From Xiphias gladius (Eukaryota; Chordata; Actinopteri; Istiophoriformes; Xiphiidae): a stretch of 64,000 nt of DNA. The stretch covers positions 21,235,715 to 21,299,714 of the forward strand of contig NC_053407.1 in assembly GCF_016859285.1 (NCBI RefSeq), read 5' to 3'. Both the position numbers and the translations under genes were made by a program. Shown piece by piece: positions 37,241-48,250 of the stretch. Within the stretch, counting starts at the first letter, position 1, and every line of letters begins with the position of its first letter. The notes beneath the pieces are model-generated. The model ran no database searches. It had not been told where the DNA came from and worked only from the letters and a program-made list of their open reading frames with translations.

Positions 37241-39300
37241 TGTGTCTTTTAATGTAATTTACCATAAAATCTTCAGAACTCACAATTGATTAATTTTCTT
37301 AATAATTGGAAAGTGCCCTGGAACATTAGGAAAAATACATCCAAAAACTAACGTATACATTTGAAATGCTATGAAAAAAGTTATTTAAGCAGTTTTGGAA
37401 CAAAAATGTGAGACCTCCAGGATGGTTTACTGGAAACAGTTTGACCAGCTTGCAGTGCTTATTAGGCCTCATATATCAGTCAAAATTAATAAAAAAAGCA
37501 AGTTAAATTAAAAAGCAATAATTACATTATCACTACTACAACATCACTACTATCAGTGACAGAAGGGTAGTCAGTCAGAGAGGGAAAAAAACTACTGAAG
37601 ATTAGACGAGAGCAATCTGCAGCCACAACCTGACATGAAAATTAGAGATACGAAAGCACAGAAAATAAATGCATTTGTTCAGTTTGACTCAGTCAAAAAT
37701 GTGTCCCGACATGAGCTGCTGCTACAAAACTTGACTGATCGTTAGTCAAACTGTGTTTTACCAGTTTTACAAAGTTTTACTGTGTTTTACCAAAGGTTAT
37801 GTGATTTCAAAGCTGTGTTCAACAGTGAAAACCCATAGTATGTTATCTGTGTAAAGGCGCCTTTAGACTGCGACAACAATGATCATATAATTTTCACTTT
37901 TATTTTTGGATGTTTTTTAATTATTATTTTCCAGATTTGTTTTGTAAATCATATGTTATTTTCTCCAGTGGCCGCAGATTAGCTGCCTGGGTTAGCCACA
38001 TTTTAACAGAAGGTATCTGATGAGATGACCACGAAATAAGAAGAAAGTTCAGCCAGCGGTCAGTTTCAGGATAAACACCTGTGTCTTCATCTTTTGGATG
38101 ATTTCATGTACCTCAGACCAATAAGCTTGTATTTTCTTACAGTCTTAAAATGCATTCATCAGTGTCCCTTTTTCTGATTTACACTTGAAACAGAGTTGGG
38201 AGACATGAGGATAGATTTTATGAGGCGGACTGGAGTAACGTATGTCCTGTGCGTAAATTTGAAGTTTCGTTCCTGCTGTCCTTCTGTTACACAGAAAGAT
38301 TCTCCCTATCGACTCCACTGCATCAGACCGTGCCATTTATTGTGGTGAAACTGATTGTCATTTGACCCTACCTGAACCACAGCGGCCACACAGCTGTGAC
38401 CTATTAGTTTTATTAAAAACTGTTGCTTTTACAACCCTACCAGAAAGACTGCATGGAGTGCCACGACTGGCTCCTGTAAACTGCAATTCAACAGTCTTAT
38501 TTCAGCAGAAAAACTAAATTTTGAGGAAGATGGTTTCGGCAAGGCTGTGGTTTAAATACTGCACATTCAACAGTTGAAACTTTGCAAGAGGCCGTTTTGT
38601 TTTTTGGTATAGATTTTAAACACATTAATTCTGTATTTCTCCTACATAAGCAAGCTTGATAAGGTGCTAGCCTGTCCGATACACCAAAAGTGAATAATCA
38701 TCGGTTTTATAGTGAGGATAAACACTCGACAAACATGGACATTACAACAGATATTCAGCTATAATTTAATTTCACCAAAAAAAATGCAAAAAAATTGCAT
38801 GTACATTAAAATCAACCCTGTTAATGTAAATCATTATATGGCCTCTACTTCCAGACATTGTTTTTCAGGCCAAAAACAGTTCGACTGGAGGGCAGCTCAA
38901 GCTCGTTAATCAACACGTCCCACTATGTAGTATTCAGCAGTCGATAATGACAGTGAGAGGGTAGAAAACGGGAGTCACATGTACCTCTGAACTGAAAATA
39001 GTTAACCAGTAAAACTGACCTTGTCAGCAGATTTTGATGTTTCAAATGGATCAAATGGAAAACGAAATGCAATCATGACCTTTTTGGTTCAGCTGTCATT
39101 TTGAATTGAGAAATGTACAAAATCATTTTTAACACACTTATAAGAAAGGAGTCAGCTTCACAGTTTACTTTGCTTATGTTGCAACACACTGAACACAGTG
39201 AACACAAACAAGTGTCCAAAAAAAAAAAAAAGGAAATGACTAAGGGGTCCAAGTACATCGAGAGGACTTTCTCACAGTCAGCCATACTCAGGACTCAGGC
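37241..39300. other. intergenic DNA between convergent asb13 and net1
   Basis: AT-rich sequence without recognised features. The two genes end towards each other here. Confidence 0.5.
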
Positions 39301-40008
39301 AAGTACAAACAAATATTTTATTTTTTCCTGATCAATTTCCACTGAATACATCCAAATATGTTTGAGGTTTTTTTTTTCCCAAGAAATGTTTTTACCTTAT
39401 CAGAACTATAATCAGTACTCTGCTCATTATCTTGTATCTAATCTCAAACATTTTTAACCTTGTTTCACACAGTTGGTTCCTGCACAGACGGCTGAGGCCA
39501 TTACATTTTCTCTGCTCCTTGGTACCTTATCTAGGCACAGATAACACTTAAAACAGACAACAGACCACATGCTGCTTATACTAGTAGATGCTCCGATATT
39601 TTGATTTCAGCAAATAACTGAGGAAGTTTAAATTTGTCGACACTGGAATGAACGAAAAGACAAAAGAGCTACAGGTGGTATAAAGTTGTTTTAACTCAGC
39701 GAGACACAGAAATCCCAGGTTCCACGCACATTTAGCTGGTGTAAACATACTTTTCAGTCCCACTGGCACATATCGCTTTTTCCTTTTTTTTTTGTAAACT
39801 AATTACACGTTTTAAAGACTAAAATTTCATATACATTTGGACGGAAATGATTGGAAAGGCTTTTTAGGTGCAGCTACAGAGACAAAGCAAAAGCACAAAA
39901 AAAAGTGGTTGCATGATATTTCACTGACGTGACAAACGGTGCACATGCAGGGTGCATGTGCCTGTATGAGAGGAACCCATCCCTGAACCATCAGGTCGGG
40001 TTAAATGT
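39301..40008 (-). other. net1: probable net1 3' UTR
   Basis: Sequence after the net1 TAG at 40009-40011. The plus strand shows TTTATT near 39314-39319, i.e. AATAAA on the gene strand, giving a candidate UTR of about 0.7 kb. The extent is inferred. Confidence 0.35.
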
Positions 40009-41750
40009 CTACACTCCAGTCTCCTTCCTCTTTACTGAGCCTTGCAACTTCTGGTCCAATCTGGTTTTGGAGAGTGTCTGAGGCCTGAGTTTAGGGCCAG
40101 AGACAGGTGGACAGTTCTCATCTGTCTCTTTGTCGTAGACAGTGGCTGAGAGAGTGGAAGACCGGCGTTTGGCTCTGTTGGCTTCTCCCTGCTGAACTCG
40201 AGGTGGAGCCTCCTGCTGTTGGGCCATCGCAGTGCGGAGACAGTTGAGCCATTGCTGTTTGTGGTAGACATCATTGACATGCAGGGTGTGGGTCTGGCCA
40301 TGGGATGGATCCAGAGAGCTCACACGGAAAACGTTCTTCACTGGAGAGACACAGAAAGCAAAGAAACACAGTCAAAAAAGATTAAAAAAAAAATCTCTTA
40401 ATGCTGCAAAGTCTAGAAAAAATCCATTTTAAATTAGTTTCCTTCTCTATACTTTCAGGACTGTGAACTGAATAACCACCCGACCCCTAAATACAAAGAA
40501 TAGATGATCCCAAATATATTCTATATATACAGTATTTATTTAACTCCTCCTTATGCACATTGTTTAAGACCACTTGTCAGCACAGTAAATGCAATTTAAG
40601 TGACACCTTGATGAATTAAAGGTGTGCAAACTGAGTCAAATTTCAGCTAAATATTATGAATGCATAAGAATGCGTTGAACGCTGAGAGTTCACAATATTT
40701 TGCTATAAAAGTAAAAATAGAAGACGAAAAATACAAAGCAAAAAATTAAGCAAAGCCAATTTGCTGCTGATGAACTGTTCTCTGTGACTTCGCATCATAA
40801 TTTTACAATTTCTGATGCTATTAGTGAGCCAGTAACATGTAAACTGTGGGTCTGGATGTGATCTGAAATGTAGTTACATACACAATGTCAGTAAAACCTG
40901 GAAGATGGAAGATGACTTACTAAATATGTATGCAAGTAAAGTAAAGTCAAACGTTATGGTCCAAAAAGTACAAATATACTAAAACAGCTACTCAGCTGCA
41001 GTAATGGGAGTAAATAAAGCGCGATTTTACTTCTCTGTGAAATTTAATCACCACCAACTGTTCTGTGGTTACGTTGGCTTAGGCCAGCTTGTAGCAAAGG
41101 GAAGATTCAAGTTAAGCTTAGTTCCACCGTTGAACACTGGAGCCTCAACCCACCCCTCTCTTACAGCTCAGGGCATGTTCACAGTTTAACAAGGTAACTG
41201 CCATGATTTTGAAAAGCTTGGGAATGGTGAGACCAAATGATAATGATGCCCTACTTGCACACAAAGGCTGCAACTAATGATTATTTGTGGTGATTAATCT
41301 TCTGATTATTTTCCTCTTAATCATTTAGTCTATAAAAATTCAGAGCAAAAAAAAAACAAAACAAAACAAAAAAAAAACATCCAAATTATTTTGTCTGACC
41401 AACAGTCCAAAACCTAAAAGATAACAACGATACAAAAGACAGAAAAGGAGCAAATTCACCAAATGTTGGATTAATGAAACAACAATGAAAAATTCAAATG
41501 GGTGACACAGATCTAAGAGAAAATGCCTCAGCACAAGGTGGAGTGCAACACAGCTCAACCCACCTTTCTCTGCGTTAGTGAAAGCCCCCCTGAATGACCC
41601 CCCCATGCGGATCTCTCCATCCTGCAGGTCCTCTAGAACCAAGTCCCGAACTGGGATGGGTTGTCGATACACCTGGAAGCAGCTCCTGTCGTTACGTGTC
41701 ACCGGTCGGGTCAAAACCAGCAGCTCAGAGAAGAGGAACACGTGCAGCCT
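40009..41750 (-). CDS. net1: net1 exons 11-12, PH domain and PDZ-binding tail
   Basis: Exon 11 (41564-41750) and exon 12 (40009-40340) encode about residues 405-577. The PH core includes RLHVFLFSELLVLTRPVTRN, PVRDLVLEDLQDGEIRMGGS and VNDVYHKQQWLNCLRTAMAQ. The tail is Arg/Ser/Thr-rich (AKRRSSTLSATV) and ends KRKETGV, a class I PDZ ligand (T-x-V). Mammalian NET1 ends in a similar ETxV motif that binds DLG1. Confidence 0.94.
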
Positions 41751-44437
41751 CTGCGGAGAAACACATCAATAGAGAATGAAATTTACTTTAATACAAGACA
41801 AACAGCATGTAGACAGTAGAACACTGTCTATAGCACGTGGGTGGTAATAATAAGGGGAGTGATCCGAATTCTCACCGAGCCACTCTTGTTCCGCAGCTCA
41901 CCATGACAAAGTAGGGTCTTACAGTTGTCTATGAGCGGGTCGCGCTGCTTATCATCCAGGTACTCCAGTTTGTCTATATAATATTGGCACTCAGACTCCC
42001 CTTTCCTCACGTTGATGTCGGACAGAATCTCCTGGATTATACAGATCTGGATAGTTAAAGTAAGACTCATCAGATGGCTGTTTGGGAAAACACACAAGAC
42101 TCAATAACCAGTGAGATGTTCTATTACTATAAAATTAGGGTGTATTATCATTATTATTGTTATTATTATTATTATTACATATTATTGTAGGCTATAGCCA
42201 CGTGATTTATCATATCTAACAGCTAAATATAAGCAACAACACTTATATCTGTGATAGCAAAGATATGTATAAAGTAGATATCGTACAGCTCTCTCCAGAC
42301 TGACTACGTCTGGGTGATCAGGAGGAGTGTGTCTGAGGATCTCTCGCAGCAGCAGTGGGTATTTCACCAGGCGTGAACGTGGGATGTCTAGGAAGCTCCA
42401 GAGGTCAAGCTTTCTGCTGAAGGGTGACTCCAGACAGCGCTGCAGGAAATCCTGGACCCGCCTGTCCTGCTTTTTCTGGTCTAGCAGGGCTTTGGCTGCA
42501 AGCTGGTTGCTGCAGTAGTTTTTGTAAGCATTCAGACCAGGCAGCTGGGAAGATACAAAACCGGTTTCAAGCTTTTTACACACTGAAATTTTGTGCTTCC
42601 AGAAAATTGACTGAATTTATGACTGTGTATCAGTGTATCTGCAAGTATTGAAAAGTCTTAAAAACTATTGAATTCAGGTTCCTCCTTAAAATTAATTTAT
42701 AAGTCTTAAACATTTTCTCTTGCCTGTGCCGTAGACAGAAATGTTATAAAACGTTTCTGTATGTGTCTGCGTGCCGTCAGGCGATGTAATGCACCACTAA
42801 ACTAAAAGTGGGATTGTTTTGACAGCAGATAATGCTGCAGGAGGCTGTTCAATCCTTTTTAGTGGATTTGCAGTGGGCACCATCAGACCTGTAGCAAACA
42901 CTGTCACGACTGTTAGCTATAGTAGCTAGGAAGTCTCATCTCATAATGGGCAAGTGTAAATTTTTAGGAAAAACTTCTATAAATTAAAACACTTTTAATG
43001 GGTTAATTAATCAATTTTCTGCATTTTATCCATTTCCAATTACATTAATGCATAATTGATTTTTTATAACATTAGGAATTATTGTTATATACTGCTAGGA
43101 AATACTGAAAAAAAAATGGATGTCATAATAAATAAGTCTGTTTAGTCCCTACTAGTTTTCAATCATACTTTCATTTCACTTTGGCTGCTTTCACTGTGAA
43201 ATAGGTATTAAACTGCACTCTATGGGGTATTTCCAAGGTCTTAAAAAGGCCCGATAGGAACCATGTGTGAAAGGTAAACATCCTCTCCGTACATTCTTAG
43301 CACGTGTTAGTTTGCTACCATACATACCCAGTCTATCACTATCTGTCCGATCTGAGCTACTGTTCCATCGGGGCCAGTTTCCTCGGTCAGTTTCATCAGT
43401 AAGTCTGCAGATAAAATAGTGCACACATGGTCAGAAACACCGGTTAGCATTAAAGCCCAAGAACGGTTCCCGATAACTTACCCTCGTGCAAGGGGATGTA
43501 TGCATCCAGGTCTCCAAATATGTGAGCTAGTTCCTCCTCCGTCATGATGGAGAGCTTTAGCATCGGATCATGGTACGCCTGACAGTAAGCAAAGAAGACG
43601 TTGAAGAGGGGAGGATAAATGTTTTGATTTTTTAAATAAATGTTTGAATCTAATTTTATTTTCTAACCTTTCGTGCAAGTTGGAGATCTTCGATGAGATC
43701 CTGCTCTCCCCTGTAAAGCTCGTAAATTGCCTGGAGAAGAAATGTTGAAACACAAGAGGAACCACAGTGTTACTTCTTCCACTCCCTGTACTTTTAAGAT
43801 GACTGTACTCTAGACTGAAGTACACAACCTCTTGTCTCTTGATCTCTTTGGTGGAGAACGTGCTCTTCTGATGGACGTCCAGGGTCTCCGACCACAGCGT
43901 ACTGTTTCTGCGCTTAGTGGGAGTGGGCCCTGCTGCCTTGCTGCTGGCTTTGAGGGACACCCCTGGTGACTTGGTATCCCCACGTAACGACATCGACTAG
44001 AAAGAGAAGATGTTTTACGGTCAAACAAATTCTACTTATTGAAATGACTAGATGGTCAATTTGTAGAGTGAGAGTCACAGAAAAGACTTTGCCGTGTACC
44101 TGGATGGTCTGGCCAAAGCGCCGCACTGCCCCATTCTTTGAAGGAGATATCAAGTTGACCAGGGATGAAACTTTGGCCAGTGGTCGTGCGCGCTTGTTGC
44201 TGGGTTCCTGGGAAGCGAGGAAATAAACTCTCTTCAGTTCCACTCTATTGTATTGAGGTGTAGACTGTACGAGTGCAACCCTACCTTGAATAATGTGGTA
44301 CTGTTTTATACAAGACTCTCAGTTGAGTAAAACATTTATATTTAACTTATTTTGTTCAACACATTAAAAAAATAAAATAAAATATAAAATATATATATAT
44401 AAAATATATATATATATTTTTGTTGTTGTGTGTTTAC

Positions 44438-44482
<45 letters not shown>

Positions 44483-46983
44483 TGTGTTATTATTATAATA
44501 TATTATATTATATTATTACAATGTCTGAAATGTTGTTGCTTTTATTTAGTGTGATTTATACTGATGAGAAACCAAACCACTCTAAATGTGTCAGGAAATC
44601 CTCCATGGCTTAATGGGGGTCTCAAAATGCAAGTGTAAGTTGTCGGTGGTGTATAGAAAGTGTATTAAACCACTGAATGCATTGAACTGAACCTTGAATT
44701 TGTAACCACTACAGTGCCAAAAGACTGACTATGCCGCATAACGATGTGAGATTCAGATGTGTTTTTCCACCATTATTATTTCCTCAGTCAGACACTGGTT
44801 GTGCCGGTCTGATGTATAGTGGGAATATCCTGAGCTCGTAAGACACAAGAGCGCTCATGGCTGCCTGTTCAGCTCAGTACCTGAGTCATGCAGAGGGATT
44901 AAAGTGTGAGGGATTAAAGCAGGTCTGGTGCAGCATCAAGGCTGCTGCACTAGACCTGCACCCAGGTCAGACAGGACAGGAGGCCGTCCTGACTCTCACC
45001 TTGAGGTCGAAGCTTGACAGACTGACCGTGTCGTCCTCTTTCTCTTTGCGCTTTCTCTTCTGTAGAAATATAACAAGACACACTTGCTACTCTCAGAGGT
45101 GCAACGAGAATTAAACAATAAATTTTCCCGCAACATCCCGAAATAGTCCTACTCATAAAATACAATTCCAAGTATCAGAGATGCAGTACATGTACAAGTC
45201 ACATTTATGGCTTATGACAGACATGTTTTATTTTTATCTGCTCTGCATTTAATAGTGCAAGGACATGACCACTGCAGTGTAACATGATGGCGTTATGATC
45301 TCAACATTAACTCACTAGACTGAAGTCCCACGGAGTCCCTGGTGTAAGAAAGGTGAAGGAGCTGCCTCTCTGCAGTGGAGGTCTACAAGAAATGAGACAA
45401 ATAATTTGTGGCTGTGCAAAGTGAAAACAAGTTTATCTATATCATGGGCAGCTTGGCTTACTGCGTGTCTTTTTAAAATTTTGTTCAGATCTGGTGGGTT
45501 AAACAGACCACGAACACCAAGTTAAGGCATAAATACATGACTGAACTTCACCTGAATTTCAAAAAAGCCAGCTTCTGAAAATGGTCAATCGAATGTATCC
45601 AGGAGAAGATGGAGATAGAGAATCATTGTTTTTATACAGCTCTGTTGATATGATGGATGCCTTTTGTATCCTATTTCTGTTCCAGTCACTGTTATGTTTC
45701 AAATATGTCAAGCATTGTGGATGATGATGGAGGTTTATTAATATTTAATACCATATAAAGTCAGCTGCTCACACTGCTACACAACCTAGTTCTTGTGCTC
45801 ATCCCTTTAAGCCATCCTGGAAATAAAAGGACCAGCGTGCAGAGAGTAAAGGATCGAAGAAAGTAATGAAAATAACTGGTGAAGTTGCTTTTATCTGCAA
45901 AATCCAGGTTGTTGGGAAGTGATTTGTAGGGGACACAGAAACATGTCAACATGTTAACAGAGTAATGATTACAAGCTAACCATTTGGCAATTTGAATTTT
46001 TGAAGCCAACATATATATCTTTACCAAACATATCTGGAGAAATCAAAAAAAAAAAAAAAGGAATTTGAAGTAAAGCTAAAATGACTGGTTGATTAATTGA
46101 TTAGTCAATTGCTGGAAAAATTATTAGCAATTATTTTGATAATCAATTAATCTTTTTGTTTTTCAAGTAAAAACGCCAAAACTTTTCATGGCTCCAGCCT
46201 CTCCATGTGCAAATTTAATGTTTATCTCTGTCGTGTATCATTTTAAATTGAATATCTTTGGGTTTTGGACTGTTGGTCTGGCAAAATAGGACAGTGAAAG
46301 ACACTTCTTCATTGCTTTTCTACATTTTATAGACAACTCAATTAATCGATTAATCGAGAAAATAATCTGCAGATTGACTAATGATGAAAATAATTGTGAA
46401 AGACAACATCTAGGGCATATTAATATCTAGGATATTGTGATGGACATTTTTATTTTTTTGATATTTTAAAGATGAAATGATTAATCAGTTAATCTAAAAA
46501 ACTACTGAGCAGATAAATGATGATGAAATTAATCATTAGTTAACTCTGCCTTCATTATAAATTTACTTGTAGTTAATTATGACAAGTTTTTAATGACTAA
46601 ACAGATGTTTTTGTTGTTGTGTGTTTACCACATGTAGTTTAAAATTTAAAGTTTAAAATTGTTTTTTTCCGAGGGGCACCTGAAGGCATCGTGTGCCAGT
46701 TACATTACCAGCCCTGCCCGTCACCATTGACCGACCAGGTGACGTTAGCTGTAATAAAGAGTGCTATAACCACATTATAATGCAAAAGAGCTACAAATAA
46801 AGAAAGATTTCTGCATTTTAAGACACGATCCACCTACTTTTTGGAGTTATTTCTCCGGAGTATTTGTGGAGAGGGCTCTGCAGCGCTGATGACACTGGAA
46901 GTGGACGTCCTCGATGACATCCTGCGAACTTTCTGCTTTTTATTTTCCACCGTCCTTCCGCAAACTTCTTCATTTTCTTCCAT
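40009..46983 (-). CDS. net1: NET1, RhoA guanine nucleotide exchange factor (12 exons)
   Basis: NET1 (ARHGEF8) is a Dbl-family exchange factor for RhoA/RhoB that shuttles between nucleus and cytoplasm. Exons: 46838-46983, 45316-45382, 45000-45059, 44100-44207, 43829-43996, 43668-43730, 43482-43578, 43328-43404, 42287-42544, 41876-42046, 41564-41750, 40009-40340. All are GT-AG, and the sum of 1734 nt gives 577 aa against 596 in human. Domains: a basic N-terminus with KRKRKEK and NKRARPL (likely nuclear localisation signals), DH domain at about 180-362, PH domain at about 390-505 (FLFSELLVLTRPVTRNDRSC, RMGGSFRGAFTNAEKG), and a C-terminal PDZ ligand ETGV. The start at 46983 opens MEENEEVCGRT; this first exon is not alignable to the human long-isoform N-terminus, but later exons match closely. 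Confidence 0.97.
40341..41563 (-). other. net1 intron 11 with a repeat fragment
   Basis: Contains an AT-rich dispersed element copy at about 41262-41520 (GGCTGCAACTAATGATTATT at the left) and A-rich runs at 41347-41380. Confidence 0.55.
41262..41520. mobile_element. copy of the GGCTGCAACTAATGATTATT element
   Basis: Begins AAGGCTGCAACTAATGATTA and continues with GTGATTAATCTTCTGATTAT and CCAACAGTCCAAAACCTAAA. The last string also appears in complement at about 46263-46279 (TTTTGGACTGTTGGTCTG), tying it to the 46070-46560 copy. Non-coding. Confidence 0.55.
41876..43996 (-). CDS. net1: net1 exons 5-10, DH (RhoGEF) domain
   Basis: These exons encode about residues 128-405. Exon 5 carries RRNSTLWSETLDVHQKSTFS and the lead into the DH domain at KRQEAIYELYRGEQDLIEDL. 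Exons 7-9 give LSIMTEEELAHIFGDLDAYI, YKNYCSNQLAAKALLDQKKQ and the strongly conserved CLESPFSRKLDLWSFLDIPR followed by SRLVKYPLLLREIL. Exon 10 gives ILSDINVRKGESECQYYIDK, linking DH to PH. The catalytic-face residues appear intact by eye, so exchange activity is expected. Confidence 0.95.
42545..43327 (-). other. net1 intron 8, nothing recognised
   Basis: 0.8 kb of AT-rich intron. Confidence 0.5.
44208..44999 (-). other. net1 intron 3 with an AT microsatellite
   Basis: Holds the AT-rich repeat at 44365-44480 and otherwise nothing recognised. Confidence 0.6.
44365..44480. repeat. AT microsatellite
   Basis: TA dinucleotide runs at about 44388-44416 and 44441-44479, separated by TTTTTGTTGTTGTGTGTTTA and CCACAT. 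The spacer string recurs at about 46608-46632. Confidence 0.9.
45383..46837 (-). other. net1 intron 1 with repeat copies
   Basis: The first intron is 1.45 kb and is occupied over about 46070-46560 by the AT-rich dispersed element. No alternative first exon was recognised in it, although mammalian NET1 uses alternative promoters. Confidence 0.5.
46070..46560. mobile_element. one or two copies of the AT-rich ATTAATCGATTAATCG element
   Basis: CTGGTTGATTAATTGATTAG at the left and CAATTAATCGATTAATCGAG near 46329 are terminal-type motifs. A second partial unit follows from about 46430 with GATATTGTGATGGACATTTT. This suggests a tandem or nested pair. Non-coding. Confidence 0.55.
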
Positions 46984-47230
46984 TTTGCGAGAGGCTTCCT
47001 TTTGAAATCACTTATACCGAGGCGTAGTTCTGGCCAAATGAGCAAAATACGACGGCCAGCCGTGTGGAAACTGGCCCCGATGTGTACAAAGAAAATAGAA
47101 GATCGATGACAAGGGAACACACACCACGGCGGAAGTTTGAATATGGCGGATTCTTGGAAATGGACCAATCAGGAGAGGGCTCAAAGCTCCGCAGCTAGGA
47201 TACCAGGAGGAGGGAGGGGCCAGTCAGAAT
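46984..47230 (-). promoter_or_regulatory. net1: net1 promoter region
   Basis: GC-richer sequence lies upstream of the net1 start. It holds ATATGGCGG at 47141-47149 (YY1-type), GGCGGAAGT at 47128-47136 (ETS-type) and CCAATCAGG at 47164-47172 (CCAAT/NF-Y). The motifs cluster within 50 bp, about 150-190 bp before the ATG. No TATA box. The transcription start is not visible. Confidence 0.55.
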
Positions 47231-47476
47231 ACTATATATCGACCTTGAATGGGGCGGAGAATAATGGAAACCAGGTTTATTTTGCGAGGTCATTCAGATT
47301 CCCGCTTGTGACGTTTATTTCTTTATTAAACTAATGCATCAGTATATTCACAGATAGATGCATAACAGTTAACCTGAACTTACCACATAAACTATGATAA
47401 TAATGAATAACATAAATTAGAGACGTGCATCTTCCCAATATCTACACATTTATCTACGCACAGACTTATCTAAATA

Positions 47477-47479
47477 GAT

Positions 47480-47510
<31 letters not shown>

Positions 47511-47512
47511 TA
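47477..47512. repeat. TAGA tetranucleotide repeat
   Basis: Tandem TAGA units, eight or so, followed by TATAGAAAGAAAGAG. Confidence 0.92.
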
Positions 47513-47810
47513 TAGAAAGAAAGAGTACTTTATTAATTCCAAACTGAAATTGCAATGTTACAGCAACCACTTCACCTATATCCCAAAAACAATGAGTTAG
47601 ATAAGAAACTATATAATTAAAGGCAAAATTATATACAAAAGCTAAATAGACTAAATAAAGTATTAAAATAATAAATATAAATAATAGAAAAAAATAATGA
47701 CAAAAGATAGACACAAGATAGACACACTATGAGCTGAATATAAACTACGCATGCAGACGTGCATGCACCAACACACCCACAGTAATCTCTCCATGTACAT
47801 GAATGAATAT

Positions 47811-48250
47811 ACACTCACAGAGCACTTTATTAGGAACACCTCTACACCTGTTTATTCATACAATTATCCAATCAGCCAATCACAAAGTCATGCAGATGCA
47901 GGTCAGGAGCTTCAGTCGATGTTCACATCAAACATCAGAATGAGGGAAAAAAAAATTGATCTCAGTGACTTTGACCGTGGCAGGATTGTTGGTGCCAGAC
48001 AGGCTGGTGAAACTGCTGATCTCCTGGGATTTTCACTCACTCTCTAGAGTTTTTACTCAGAGTGGTGCCAAAAAGAAAAAACATCCAGTGAGCGGCAGCT
48101 CTATAGACGGAGACGCCTTGTTGATGAGAGAGGTCAGAGGAGAATGGCCAGACTGGTTGGAGCTGACAGAAAGGGCTACGGTAACTCGGATAACCACTCT
48201 TTACAACTGAGGTGAGCAGAAAAGCTAAAGGAGTTCACAAACACAGTATT
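47811..48250 (+). mobile_element. Tc1/mariner-like transposon fragment (broken)
   Basis: Starts with a terminal sequence ACTCACAGAGCACTTTATTA then GGAACACCT. On the plus strand, about 47950-48030 encodes FDRGRIVGARQAGETADLLG, which is the paired-like helix-turn-helix of Tc1-type transposases. It then loses frame and continues near 48110-48210 as RRLVDE- and ATVTRITTLYN-like stretches in other frames. Only the DNA-binding part remains; the DDE catalytic domain and right terminus are missing. Dead copy. Confidence 0.8.

Noticed and set aside
46818..47168. Minus-strand open frame overlapping net1 exon 1
   Set aside because: It uses a different frame from the one that splices into exon 2 (GSSFTFLTPG); the in-frame start is 46983.
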